Assembly: GCF_947507565.1 (NCBI RefSeq)
Contig: NC_089175.1
Span: 7,243,733-7,307,732 of the forward strand
Length of the DNA stretch: 64,000 nucleotides
Reading direction: 5' to 3'
From: Oscarella lobularis
Taxonomy: Eukaryota; Porifera; Homoscleromorpha; Homosclerophorida; Oscarellidae
Positions 1-11,085 of the stretch are shown piece by piece. The number at the start of each line of letters is the position of its first letter. Positions within the stretch are counted from its first letter, which is position 1. The notes below the pieces were generated by a model. That model made no database searches. It saw only the letters and a list, made by a program, of their open reading frames with translations, and was not told where the DNA came from. The translations under genes were made by a program, and so were the position numbers.

Positions 1-333
1 GCTCCAATGGCAATAATCGAATATATCAAGAACCCTCAACCGTCTCTCGTACCAGCCAAAGACGGAGACGCCCACAAAGCAAGAGAGAGATCGCGAAGAA
101 TACCTAAAGAAGGAACGCCAGTATTAAGATCAATAAAATATCGTATTATGATGACTCTATTGCTGACCACGCCTACTTTTGTTACCCATGCGATCATCAC
201 GTGACGCTCGGTTTTGAGTGCCCCAGACTGGCGCTTGTTTATTCATCTCGTGACGTCATTACGACGAGTCCCCAAACGTTCCCCCGAACCTTTCGTTCAC
301 ATCGCTCGCGATCTTGCTTTTACTCTCTTTGAA
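1..333 (+). promoter_or_regulatory. Upstream region of CARD-Kelch copy 1
   Basis: Non-coding flank of the first CARD-Kelch gene. A palindromic CRE/ATF site TGACGTCA is at 251-258 and a GAGTCCCC box at 266-273. The same pair, in similar order and spacing, precedes the other CARD-Kelch copies. The reading frame stays open upstream to 214, but that part is not conserved among paralogs, so it is taken as 5' UTR. Regulatory function is inferred from conservation. Confidence 0.45.
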
Positions 334-1681
334 ATGGATCAAAGATGGAAAACCTGTGTGCATCCCATTCTTTCCGCTCTCGTGGAAATTCTCATTCCTC
401 TTTCTCTGATCGATCGTCTTCTCGAAGTCAAACTCATAACAATTCCAGAATATGAGAGGCTCTCTCATGATTCGATTGATGACGAGAAAAGATCGCGGCA
501 GCTTCTCGTTTCGATTTTACCAAGAAAAGGACCCGATTCGTTTGATCGACTTTTGAACGTTTTGAAGGAAACCAAAGGACAGGAACACGTTGCAAGAAAA
601 CTACTTGGAGAAGAAGAGAAACGCGAGCAAAAACGTAAAGTTGAATAGAAATAAGAGAAAAATTGAATTAAATAATTATTTACGTATTCTATTCAAGGTG
701 AAAAAGAGATTAGAGTATTGAAAAGAGAATTAAAATTAGAAAAACAGAAAAAAAAAGAGAAGGAAAACGAATTGAAGAAAGAGAAAGTGACGAACATCGG
801 TCTGAGAACAAAGGTGGGCGTGTCTATAAAAGAAAAGTTGATTTTTACTTTTTGTAATGGAAAACATTTAGTTTTCAATGGGAAGTCCAAGTCTTAAATG
901 GGAGACAAACATACCAAACATTGATTATTGTCGGCCATATGGACGTGTGGCTGAAATCAATGGAATGCTACATGTTGGTTGGGACGATAGAATGTTTCAG
1001 TTTAAGGAGGGAGCGTGGGAGGGAGAGAAGCATCATCTGCCGGGGATTCGAGACATATGGAGGGTCTTTGAATGTGAAGGGAAAGGATATGTCATGGATA
1101 TCAATGACAGGGGTCAATGTTGGAGTATTTATGAATGGGAAAGCGAAACGAGAAATTTGGAATTATTACCTAAAATACAAGATGAATATCAACTCGTAGG
1201 GAGATCAGCAATTGGACACAATGGGAACATTTATCTTGTGGGAGGGGCGTGGAGTGATCGAGTTGATTGTTTTGATATTAATAAGGGAGAATGAGAACCA
1301 AGAAAGAAAATGAAGAATAAACGGTTTGAATGTTCTTTGGCTGTGATTGATGATAAAATGTTTGTTGGAGGAGGGAGATGGGCGGCGAATTCAGTTGAAT
1401 GTTTCTCAATGGAGAAACAGGACTGGATTGATATCAAACCAACTACAAAGGAATTGTGTCAATTGTCATCATGGAATGGGAAACTCGTCGCAACAGGAGG
1501 ATGGGAAAGGGGAGGTAGCAATTGTGTTGAAATGTATGATGAATTGTCAGAGGATTGGCTTCCATTGCCATCAATGAATAAGGGACGACACTTGCATGGT
1601 GCATGTACAACAAAAGACAATCAATTGATTGTAGTGGGGGGATTCGGTGCAGGGAACTCAGTTGAATGTTTGAAAATGTAA
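334..1681 (+). pseudogene. CARD-coiled coil-Kelch gene, copy 1 (one in-frame stop)
   Basis: Three exons: 334-634 (CARD), 698-813 (coiled coil), 872-1681 (Kelch). The start MDQRWK is chosen because M-D-(E/K/Q)-R-W begins the CARD in all five copies. The CARD keeps the LIDRLL...YERL core and the ILPRKGPDSFDRLLNVL helix. The short Lys/Glu-rich coil ends in VTNIGLRTK, a motif shared with the other copies. The Kelch exon has repeated VGG/GG blade signatures. At 1292-1294 TGA replaces the Trp codon seen in copies 2, 4 and 5 (NKGE-stop-EP instead of NKGEWEP), after which the frame continues open to 1681. The predicted product is therefore CARD + coil + about half the Kelch propeller, unless the stop is bypassed. 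It may be a functional short form or a dying copy. Confidence 0.75.
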
Positions 1682-1689
1682 ATGTGTTT

Positions 1690-2390
1690 ATGGGTTTCAA
1701 TAAAAATTCGTGTTTTGTGTTGATCGCTCACCGTTTACTTTTCTTTAAAACGATAAAAACGAGTCAAAGAATCGAGCAATGCCTCACATTAATTTCTCAT
1801 GTTCTCTGCAAAGTTTGAGAAAAGTAAAAATATTAAAAAGTTGTAAACTGTTGTGTTTTTGTGTCAGTTGCTCACCATTCAGTTCTTCTTAACGATAAAA
1901 ATGAAGCAAATATTCCAGGGACGCTTCACATGAAATTCAGATTTCAGTTTTCGAAAAATGAAAATTCCCCGGACGAGGAGAAATTCGAAATCTGAGAACA
2001 CGTTGACTGAATGCCCGTCGCATGCTTATACCAACGGAATACTCACGGTTTTCCGTCTTCTCAACGTCACAATCTTAGAGAAAGTTTCCAAACGAAGCGA
2101 TCTTTGAACATTTCGTTGTCTATTCGAGTCCATTTGACCTACAGAAGATGAGAGCAGCTTCAGATAATCCTCACACAAAACGAGAAAGGCTCAAACGAGC
2201 GTATTTTACTTCGTAAGCGGTCGGACAACGCGCAACAGCTGTATCGTTTCTGCGCGGGAATGCGCGCGCTACGAAGAACCGAAATTCGCACAAGGAACTT
2301 CGAAGAAGCCCCATGTCGCCGCAAGCTCGTCTCGACGACTTGAAATGGGCTTCGTCCTGCTGCGAGGCGTGCATGCAGCTCATCCAGTAG
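1690..2390 (-). other. Conserved 3' flank module 1 (antisense splice-like signals)
   Basis: This flank follows every CARD-Kelch copy (also 7500-8205, 13690-14170, 25960-26470, 29480-29900, and alone at 23600-23990). Read on the - strand it has donor-like ends (GCTAGAAG/GTAAAA, ACG/GTGAG) and an acceptor-like TGAAG/CTGCTCTC. It looks like the 5' exons of an antisense gene that has been copied along with each unit. In this copy the antisense frame is interrupted. The product is not recognised. Confidence 0.4.
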
Positions 2391-3580
2391 GCGCTAATTG
2401 GTAAGCGCACTAAAAATCGTTCGTTTCCCGTTCATCTTTGCTCGCGCGTCGCGTTGTCGTGTCCGTCTCCACGCGTAAAGTGACGTAGAGCGTCGAAGCG
2501 ATCCGCCCGTGGCTGTATCTACTCTCCAACGACGTTTTCCGCGACGCGGCGACGTGACACGGACGTGATGCCTCGCGTATCCACTCGCATCTCGGCGATC
2601 CCTCATCGCGCGCACTCGCATTTCGTTTCTTTTAATTCCCTTCCTCTTTTTCTATAGCTTCGCAAAAGTTCGACAACGAAAAAGAGAAGAAGAAGAAAGC
2701 CACGTGGCCGGCCAGCGCGACGACCAGGTTCCTCCTTTGGGGCCCCGTGTGGTGTAGGCGTGCTCTTAGGGGGCGGGGCTCCCTATGACGTACACGGCGC
2801 GAAATGTCTGCACTGCCACTGCTCTCGCTCGTGAGCATAGAAAATTTCCAACAGTGTAACCGTAGGTCTGATCGAATGGAGGGCGGGTTGGGGTTCACGA
2901 GTGAGAGCTGGTGGTTATTACAGCACATGGAACCCAATTGTGTACGTTGCAGGGGGTGTAGCGGGACGACAGTTACATTGGCGTAATTAATTAGTGAAAT
3001 TTCAATATCTCCCTTCCCCGTTCCGTGCTCCGTTTGCATCATCACCATGGCGACTACGTTAGTTTGCACGGGTCCTCTCCCTTTGCATTAGGGTTTAGTT
3101 GGCGGCTGCTAGTAGGGTAGGACGGTTTGTGTAGTAGGCTTGTAGCTCCTTTCCTCATCACGTGCTTAGCTAGCAGCCGCCACGTGCTTTAGACCATTTT
3201 TCAATGGATTTATCAGGTAATCTAGGTTGATTAGATTATAGGAATATTTTAGGTCAATGGATTTATAAGGTATTCTAGGTATTTATCCACATGCCAGATT
3301 TTCTTTTTCAGGGTAGTCTTAGTAGGTTTTTTCCACAGGTTTTTATTTTATTCACAGGTTTTTATTTTATTTAAAGGGTTTTATTTTCCACAGGTTTTTA
3401 TTTTTCCACAGGGTTTTTATGTTATTTGCAGGTTCTAATTTTTATTTACACGTTTTTGCTGGTTTACTTTATTATTTATTTACTGATTTTTTTTCTGTTT
3501 AGGGTATGATTATAATGATTGATAGTATGAGTTCAAATTCAGATGCCAACGTCTTTTGGAAAGGTAAGCTATCATTGTGT
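2390..3580 (+). repeat. Dispersed repeat family A, copy 1
   Basis: A unit of about 1.2 kb found three times: here, at 8205-9395, and reversed at about 41780-42930, where a transposon splits it. It begins near GGTAAGCGCAC and carries a GC-rich half. Its second half has tandem short T-rich units of the type CCACAGGTTTTTATTTT (3330-3480). It ends near TGGAAAG/GTAAGC, a plausible splice donor present in all three copies. It has no recognisable protein. It may be a non-autonomous element or a duplicated promoter plus 5' UTR. Confidence 0.6.
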
Positions 3581-4385
3581 GATTTTCTTTCCACTGATGC
3601 GATATTACAGGCCAAATAAAGGAAGACATATGAGAAGAAAGAAGAGAGCTTCTCTGCATGATTTCAATAGTGCATGATCTTTGCGTAGTTGCGTGCTTTT
3701 TTTCTAGGTGATCAAATATTTAGGAGTTGTCCATGAGCGCGCGCGCGTCTTTCGTTGCCGCTGATTCGCGGGCTTCTTTCGCGCGTTATGATTGGTACCT
3801 TGCGTACGCTCACTACTCGCTGATGCTGCGCGAGTTCACGCTTTCTATAATCGTTTGATTGCAGCGATTGCAGAAAATAAACGCACGCGATTTCAATCTC
3901 CGGGAAGTTACACGAAATGGAGTATCATCACGCAATGTTTTTCGGCTTCAAGTAGCTCTTTCTCTTGACGCTCAAGGTCAGCGAAAGCCTTCTCCCGGCC
4001 AATTGTAAAGTTTCTGTGCGTTCCTATAGGCATCCCACGTTTTGATCGCCTCTCAGACGCGAAGAACCGCTCCGCGTCGTCTCAGGGACTGAGCAAGAGA
4101 GAGTTACAAGCAGGCGAATCATCGCGACGACGCCTCGCGCTCCGGATTTCTTCACTACACTTTGCGCAAACGCGCGCCCCCTCACGTCGTCCTCTCCCAC
4201 GAGGACGCATCCGCTCGCCGGTAAGCAATCTCACCCTGATCGCTTTTCTGCTTACTCTCACGGAGTATAAAATCTCTTTTTCCTTCGGCATCGCTGGTCG
4301 CTCGACTACGTTTTTGTAAAGGGGGCCCTCTCTTCTTTGGTTTTTTCAATCGCGTGCCATGTACAGTTGCCCTGCGCTTTCGTTC
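3581..4385. other. Non-coding remainder of the left duplicated block
   Basis: No convincing gene. The stretch is repeated at 9396-10205. It has a CpG-rich section (about 3735-4210) with GCGCGC runs that resembles a promoter or island. Short open frames here on both strands are not conserved against the paired copy in a protein-like way. Confidence 0.4.
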
Positions 4386-6100
4386 CTATAGGAGTACTGA
4401 CAGAAGGATTAGTGAGTTTCTACGGCGAGACCAAACGCGATCGATCGAGCGTTAAAGAAGTTGAACATATTGCTTGACTTTCAAAGCTTTTTAAAATTAA
4501 ATATGAACGCTGGTCCTGTGTACTTACAGCAAATCAGAGAACAGCGCTAGACTATTCCCTTCTAAATAGTCAGGAATTGGAGCATTTTCATTTTGTTGAG
4601 TAGGAGTGGGACCAAACTGGCGACACATTAGCCTTGTTTGTCGCAAGAGCAACGGCTTCTATAGACGTCACTGGTCTGCTTCTCTGCAGATTCGGCCGTA
4701 GAGTTGGACGTGCCAACGTCATTACAACGCTAGTGAGGAATATAGGTTGGTGGCATTGATGAAAGACGGATTTCGTCGTGACAGACGTGAGCATTGTGAA
4801 ATGAGATATGTGTACGGCCCCACTATAGGTCGCATGATATTATTATCTGTCTAGATATGTTAGATGGTGTGGCGTCAAAAAGATTTTAGTGCACACCTGG
4901 AGATGACTGTAAGATACACACAAACGGAGAGTCAGTGGACCTATTTCTATGTACTTAATTACCCCCTCTTTTCTCATGCAGGTGAATCTGACTTTGTATT
5001 CAACTAATAGTATCGAAGTTGACATATGGCTGGGGGAGAATGGCACAAGGCAGCTCTCGCTGGCTTCAGGACTATTAGTCGTCAATCCTGAACCCCTTTT
5101 ATTCAGGTCCGTTGGTACATTAAATTGCTATTCTATGTTCTCTTCCCCGAGACAAAGCTAGAACGTCGGTTGAGACGACGCTTTTTCTTCTACTTCGACT
5201 TCCAGAAAAACCAAGGGCGTCTATGGAAATCGCACGATCAGTTGTGACTACTAACGAGAACCTGGTTCGAAATCGCGAGCAGTTTTCACAGAAAATACTT
5301 CGAAACGAAGCCCGAGCTATATCAGTGTAACGCACACGCACTTTTTCTGGGTCCCTTTTTCTTCTCTACAGTCACATTGGAATCAGTGGTTGCAGAAGCG
5401 CTGTCTCCTGCGAAGAGAACTCGCTGAACATCCTGGAACATTCTACGTGTCTTTATCCGGGTAATGGTCCTTGGTCATTGAAAAGTGAGCCTTTTCACTG
5501 AATTTTTTTGCACGACACGATTCGGCTACAGTGGAATGCCTTTCAAACGACATTTTCTATGTTCTGAAATCTTAACGAAAAAGTGAGGCTCCCTAAGGGG
5601 TCTCACGAGCAGTTTTTCTCATGCGAAACGTAAGGTAAGGCGCGCAGACGCGAGCTGATTTTTGTGTTTGGCGATACCTCCAAGGCCTACACTTAGACGG
5701 TGAACTTGATGCGTCTCAGTGCTTTCCGATCGCCCAAGGGCCGAATTTATCCATCGCTCTTTCGAAGCTCCTCTCTCCTCCGTCGTAAGTCGAATTCTTA
5801 TTTCCGTTGTCCGAAGAGAAGCTAAGAAGTTGGTTGTCATGTGGCCTGAACTAAAGAAGCGAGCGATGTTCACAACGGCCACGGCGAGCAAAAATCCCGT
5901 GGTCCGGGTGATAATGAACCCTCAAAAGGGGCCTCAATCACCTTTCGGTAAATTTCTTCTTAATCGCAATCATCGTTGTCTAGAAAACAGTACTGATGAG
6001 TTAACATAGGGCTTTTGCTTTACTTTTTAGACAGACGTTTCCTACCTTTTTTTTTTAATTTTTTACTGCATAAACGACATCGTACTATTTATTGATTATG
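4386..6100. other. Intergenic, nothing recognised
   Basis: Single-copy stretch between the duplicated block and CARD-Kelch copy 2. No open frame shows a domain or splice structure I can support. A 30-bp motif near 5583-5615 (GAGGCTCCCTAAGGGGTCTC core) recurs inverted near 63850-63880. Confidence 0.4.
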
Positions 6101-6205
6101 CAGAGGTGACGTCATCTGCTAATGTTAGTGTCACGTGCACCAAGAGTCCCCACAGAGTCCCCAAATTCGCTTGCCTTCGTTTTTTCGCTGCCTGCTTCGT
6201 TGAGA
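6101..6205 (+). promoter_or_regulatory. Promoter-proximal region of CARD-Kelch copy 2
   Basis: TGACGTCA lies at 6107-6114, followed by two GAGTCCCC boxes within about 40 bp. This is the same CRE plus GAGTCCCC arrangement seen before copy 1, and in looser form before copies 3 to 5. Function is inferred. Confidence 0.45.
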
Positions 6206-7492
6206 ATGGATGAAAGATGGAAGAAACGCGTGTTTCCCATTCTTCCCGCTCTGCTCGAGATTCTCATTCCTCTCTCTCTTATCGATGGTCTTCTCGCCGT
6301 CGCTCTTATCACTGTTCAAGAGTTTGAGAAGCTCTCTCGTCAAATTTGCGATGACGTCGAGCGATCACGACTGCTTCTCGTTTCAATTTTACCGAAAAAA
6401 GGACCTGATTCATTTGATCGATTTATGAACGTTTTGAAAGAAACCGAAGGACAAGAACACGTCGCACAAAGAATAATGGAAAATAAAAGCGATAAGAGTT
6501 CAGAGCGCCTCGTGGAATGGGAAGAAAAAGTCAAGGATTTAGAAAGAGAATTGAAAAAAGAGAGAGAAGAGAAGAACAAGGAGAAAGTGACGAACATTGG
6601 TCTGAGAACTAAGGTGGGGGCGTGTCTAAAAGAGAAATCGAATTTTGCGTTTGTAATTAGATACATTTAGATTGGACCTTCTATGGGAATTCCTAGTTCC
6701 AAATGGGAGACAAACATACCAAACATGCCCATTGATTATTGTCAGCCATATGGACGTGTGGCCGAAATCAATGGAATGCTACATGTTGGTTGGTTGGATA
6801 GAATGTTTCAGTTTAAGAAGGGAGCGTGGGAGGGAGAGGAGCATCATCTGCCGGGGATTAAACGCATAGGGAGTGTCTTTGAATGTGAAGGGAAAGGATA
6901 TGTCATGGATATCAATGACAGCTATCGATGTTCGAGTATTTATGAATGGAAAAGTGAAACGAGAAATTTGGAATTATTAACTAAAATACCAGATGAATAT
7001 CAACTCGAAGGGAGATCAGCAATTGGACACAATGGGATCATTTATCTTGTGGGAGGGGAAGAGAGTGATCGAGTTGATTGTTTTGATATCAATAAGGGAG
7101 AATGGGAACCATTAAAGAAAATGAAGAATAAACGGTTCGCGTGTTCATTGGCTGTGATTGATGATAAAATGTTTGTTGGAGGAGGGGGAGGGGCGGGGAA
7201 TTCAGTTGAATGTTTCTCAATGGAGAAACAAGGGTCGATTGATATCAAACCAACTACAAAGGAATTGTGTCAATTGTCATCATGGAATGGGAAACTCGTC
7301 GCAACAGGAGGATGGGAAAGGGGAGAGAGCAATTGTGTTGAAATGTATGATGAATTTTCTGGGGATTGGCTTCCATTGCCATCAATGAATCAGGGACGAT
7401 TATCACATGGTGCATGTACAACAAAAGACAATCAATTGATTGTAGTGGGGGGATTGGGTGCAGGGAACTCAGTTGAATGTTTAAAAATGTAA
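6206..7492 (+). CDS. CARD-coiled coil-Kelch protein, copy 2 (intact)
   Basis: Two exons, 6206-6613 and 6671-7492, phase 0, read through without a stop (about 410 aa). Residues 1-90 form a CARD-like death fold (MDERWKKRVFPIL, LIDGLLAVALI, LVSILPKKGPDSFDRFM). Residues about 95-136 are a charged coil ending VTNIGLRTK. The rest is Kelch, with blades marked by YLVGG, FVGGG, ATGGW and VVGGL. CARDs make homotypic contacts in apoptosis and inflammasome-like signalling, and Kelch propellers bind ligands or partners, so a cytosolic sensor-adaptor role is inferred. Unlike copies 1, 3 and 5 there is no intron between CARD and coil. Trp is present at the position that is a stop in copies 1 and 3. Confidence 0.82.
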
Positions 7493-7499
7493 ATGTGTT

Positions 7500-8205
7500 T
7501 ATGGGTCCCAATAAAAAATCGTGTTTTGTGTTGATCGCTCACCGTTTACTTTTCTTTAAAATGATAAAAACGAGTCAAAGAATCGAGCAATGCCTCAGAT
7601 TAATTTCTCATGTTCTCTGCAAAGTTTGAGAAAAGTAAAAATATTAAAAAAGCTGTAAACTGTTTTTGTGTCAGTTGCTCACCATTCAGTTCTTCTTAAC
7701 GATAAAAATGAAGCAAACATTCCAGCGACGCTTCACATGAAATTCAGATTTCAGTTTCCGAAAAATGAAAATTCCCCGGACGAGGAGAAATTCGAAATCT
7801 GAGAACGCGTTGACTGAATGCCCGTCGCATGCTTATACCAACCGAATACTCACGGTTTTCCGTCTTCTCAACGTCACAATCTTAGAGAAAGTTTGCAAAC
7901 GAAGCGATTTTTGAACATTTCGTTGTCTATTCGAGTCCATTTGACCTACAGAAGATGAGAGCAGCTTTAGATAATCCTCATACAAAACGAGAAAAGCTCA
8001 AAAGAGCGTATTTTACCTTTTAGCGGTCGGACAACGCGCAACAGCTGCAATCGTTTCCGCGCGGGAATGCGCGCGCTAGCGCGCTACGAAGAACCGAAAT
8101 TCGCACAAGGAACTTCGAAGAAGCCCCATGTCGCCGCAAGCTCGTCTCGACGACTTGAAATGGGCTTCGTCCTGCTGCGAGGCGTGCATGCAGCCCATCC
8201 AGTAG
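7500..8205 (-). other. Conserved 3' flank module 2
   Basis: Near-identical to module 1, including the antisense donor-like ends. The antisense reading frame is also interrupted here, as expected for a recent joint duplication. Confidence 0.4.
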
Positions 8206-9395
8206 GCGCCATTTGGTAAGCGCACTAAAAATCGTTCGTTTCCCGTTCATCTTTGCTCGCGCGTCGCGTTGTCGTGTCCGTCTCCACGCGTAAAGCGACG
8301 TAGAGCATCGAAGCAAATTGCGGGTGGCTGTGTCTACTCTCCAACGACGTTTTCCGCGACGCGGCGACGTGACACCTCGCGTATCCACTCGCATCTGGGC
8401 GATCCCTCATCGCGCGCACTCGCATTTCGTTTCTATTAATTCCCTTCCTCTTTTTCTCTAGCTTCGCAAAGTTCGACAACGAAAGAGAGAAGAAGAAAGC
8501 CACGTGGCCGGCCAGCGCGACGACCAGGTTCCTCCTTTGGGGCCCCGTGTGGTGTAGGCGTGCTCTTAGGGGGCGGGGCTCCCTATGACGTACACGGCGC
8601 GAAATGTCTGCACTGCCACTGCTCTCGCTCGTGAGCATAGAAAATTTCCAACAGTGTAACCGTAGGTCTGATCGAATGGAGGGCGGGTTGGGGTTCACGA
8701 GTGAGAGCTGGTGGTTATTACAGCACATGGAACCCAATTGTGTACGTTGCAGGGGGTGTAGCGGGACGACAGTTACATTGGCGTAATTAATTAGTGAAAT
8801 TTCAATATCTCCCTTCCCCGTTCCGTGCTCAGTTTGCATCATCACCATGGCGACTACGTTAGTTTGCACGGGTCCTCTCCCTTTGCATTAGGGTTTAGTT
8901 GGCGGCTGCTAGTAGGGTAGGACGGTTTGTGTAGTAGGCTTGTAGCTCCTTTCCTCATCACGTGCTTAGCTAGCAGCCGCCACGTGCTTTAGACCATTTT
9001 TCAATGGATTTATCAGGTAATCTAGGTTGATTAGAATATAGGAATATTTTATGTCAATGGATTTATAAGGTATTCTAGGTATTTATCCTCATGCCAGATT
9101 TTTTTTCATGGTAGTCTTAGTAGGGTTTTTCCACAGGTTTTTATTTTTTATTTTATTCGCAGGTTTTTATTTTATTTACAGTGTTTTATTTTCCACAGGT
9201 TTATATTTTTTCCACAGGTTTTTATTTTTTCCACAGGTTTTTTATGTTATTTGCAGGTTCTAATTTTTATTTACACGTTTTTTGCTGGTTTACTTTATTA
9301 TTTATTGACTGATTTTTTTTCTTTTTAGGGTATGATTATAATAAATTAATAGTATGAGTTCAAATTCAGATGCCAACGTCTTTTGGAAAGGTAAG
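8205..9395 (+). repeat. Dispersed repeat family A, copy 2
   Basis: Almost identical to 2390-3580. The T-rich tandem part (about 9130-9300) has a slightly different number of CCACAGGTTTTTATTTT-type units. The intact GGTAAGCGCAC sequence near 8215 is an empty version of the site occupied by the transposon at 42931-48735. Confidence 0.65.
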
Positions 9396-10205
9396 CTATC
9401 ATCGTGTGATTTTCTTTCCACTGATGCGATATTGCAGGCCAAATAAAGGAAGACATATGAGAAGAAAGAAGAGAGCTTCTCTGCATGATTTCAATAGTGC
9501 ATGATCTTTGCGTACTTGCGTGCTTTTTTTTCTAGGTGATCAAATATTTATGAGTTGTCCATGAGCGCGCGCGCGTCTTTCGTTGCCGCTGATTCGCGGG
9601 CTTCTTTCGCGCGTTATGATTGGTACCTTGCGTGCTCGCTGATGCTGCGCGAGTTCACGCTTTGTATAATCGATTGATTGCAGCGTTTGCAGAAATATAA
9701 ACGCACGCGATTTCAATCTCCGGGAAGTTACACGAAATGGAGTATCATCACGCAATGTTTTTCCGCTGCAAGTAGCTCTTTCTCTTGGCGCTCAAGGTCA
9801 GCGAAAGCCTTCTCCCGGCCAATTGTAAAGTTTCTGTGCGTTCCTATAGGCATCCCACGTTTTGATCGCCTCTCAGACGCGAAGAACCGCTCAGCGTCGT
9901 CTCAGGGACTGAGCAAGAAGGAGTTACAAGCAGGCGAATCTTTACCACGACGCTGCGCGCTCCGGATTTCTTCACTCCACTTTGCGCAAACGCGCGCCCC
10001 CTCACGTCGTCCTCTCCCACGAGGACGCATCCGCTCGCCTGTAAGCAATCTCACCCTGATCGCTTTTCTGCTTACTCTCACGGAGTGTAAAATCTCTTTT
10101 TCCTTCGGCATCGCTGGTCGCTCGACTACGTTTTTGTAAAGGGGGCCCCTCTCTTCTTTGGTTTTTTCAATCGCGTGCCATGTACCGTTGTTCTGCGCTT
10201 TCGTT

Positions 10206-10640
10206 CGCTTCTGAGACTAACATGCAAAAATCCTACTAATAGATCAACTAAAAGCCTTTTTAAATGTAATTGTGATTCTCTTTAGAGTATACGGGATGTT
10301 GATCTTCTATCTTTCTCGTCGTTTCACCGTTTCCAGGTTTGTTTTCCATCGTTTTCTTTCGCCGTATTAATTCTGGCGTCCTTTCAACGATCACAAATTG
10401 GTGACCTATCTAGAAACTCTTTTTGGAAGGAGTTCTGAGGAAGATGACGTCACAGAAATCGGCTTTGTTGCTATATCTTAAATGACTCTTTTCATACCGT
10501 AGTTGTAGTAGAGATAGTTGCAGAGTAGTAGTGTGTAGCGTAGGGGCAACAGGGTCCTGAGCATGACCCTACATTAGATATGAAACTGCTCCGAGGCCTC
10601 CTTGAAGAGGTCTCCTCCGGCACGTCGCGTCGCACACAGA
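10206..10640. other. Intergenic, nothing recognised
   Basis: Unique sequence downstream of the duplicated block; no supportable gene or motif. Confidence 0.35.
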
Positions 10641-10659
10641 CAATAGCGTAGGCATAGAC

Positions 10660-11085
10660 ATGTTCATAATATTTTATTTAATAAATACCGGAAGTAAACC
10701 GGAAATTCTGAAAAAAATTGCGCATTGGTCTTCCCTGTTTCGCTGTCCACCTGCACAGACCGCGAGGGGTCCATACAGGCTTCGGTTGGGTGGGGGTCAT
10801 CCTCCCTACTCCCCCGTCGGAGTTAGAGCCTGTTTAGTCTCCCGGCTCGGACGCCTGGGACCGGCAGCGCTCGGATGTGAGTTCTGCCGGCCTGGTTCCA
10901 GGGGGACCGCTATTGTGACCCACCGCGTCTTCCTAAGTGGGGTGGCAGTTTATCACTCGTGCCACGGGAGTAGGGGATTGAATCCTCTGCGTTCAAGCCA
11001 CGTTTATCCTCTCTGGCTCAAGAGTTGGGCCGGTTTTATTTAGTCACCTCGGGGCCCAGAGGTGAATGCGGCTACAAAACAAAAA
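10660..11085 (+). repeat. GC-rich dispersed element with CCGGAAGTAAACCGGAA head
   Basis: Base composition differs sharply from the AT-rich surroundings. The head, after a TTTATT run, is CCGGAAGTAAACCGGAA. A similar head (CCGGAAGTAAGCCGGAAGT) opens the GC-rich block at 40098-40620, and both blocks are of similar size. Their bodies are not obviously alignable by eye. The 127-residue open frame over 10660-11043 shows no domain I know. Possibly a short mobile element. Confidence 0.35.

Larger units (their letters stand above)
872..4385 (+). repeat. Segmental duplication, left copy
   Basis: The Kelch exon of copy 1 and about 2.7 kb downstream are repeated at 6671-10205 with an offset near 5.81 kb. 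The flanks are almost identical by eye, with small indels in T-rich runs. The upstream CARD exons are clearly more diverged, so the near-identity begins around the Kelch exon. It ends soon after 4360, where the two copies part in the run starting GTGCCATGTAC. Confidence 0.8.
6671..10205 (+). repeat. Segmental duplication, right copy
   Basis: Pairs with 872-4385. The copies differ by scattered substitutions and length changes in T-rich tracts. They diverge abruptly after about 10200 (CTGCGCTTTCGTTCG). Confidence 0.8.

Noticed and set aside
214-333. Upstream in-frame extension (start at 214) of CARD-Kelch copy 1
   Set aside because: Not conserved in the other four copies, which all align from the M-D-x-R-W start; it overlaps the conserved promoter boxes.
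2632-3069. 145-codon and related - strand frames in repeat A
   Set aside because: The frame changes length and content between the near-identical copies (2632-3069 versus 8225-8869) through indels and is not kept in the third copy, so it is not under coding constraint.
9678-10139. 153-codon + strand frame in the duplicated block
   Set aside because: Interrupted in the paired copy at 3860-4320 and without any domain; judged chance in CpG-rich sequence.
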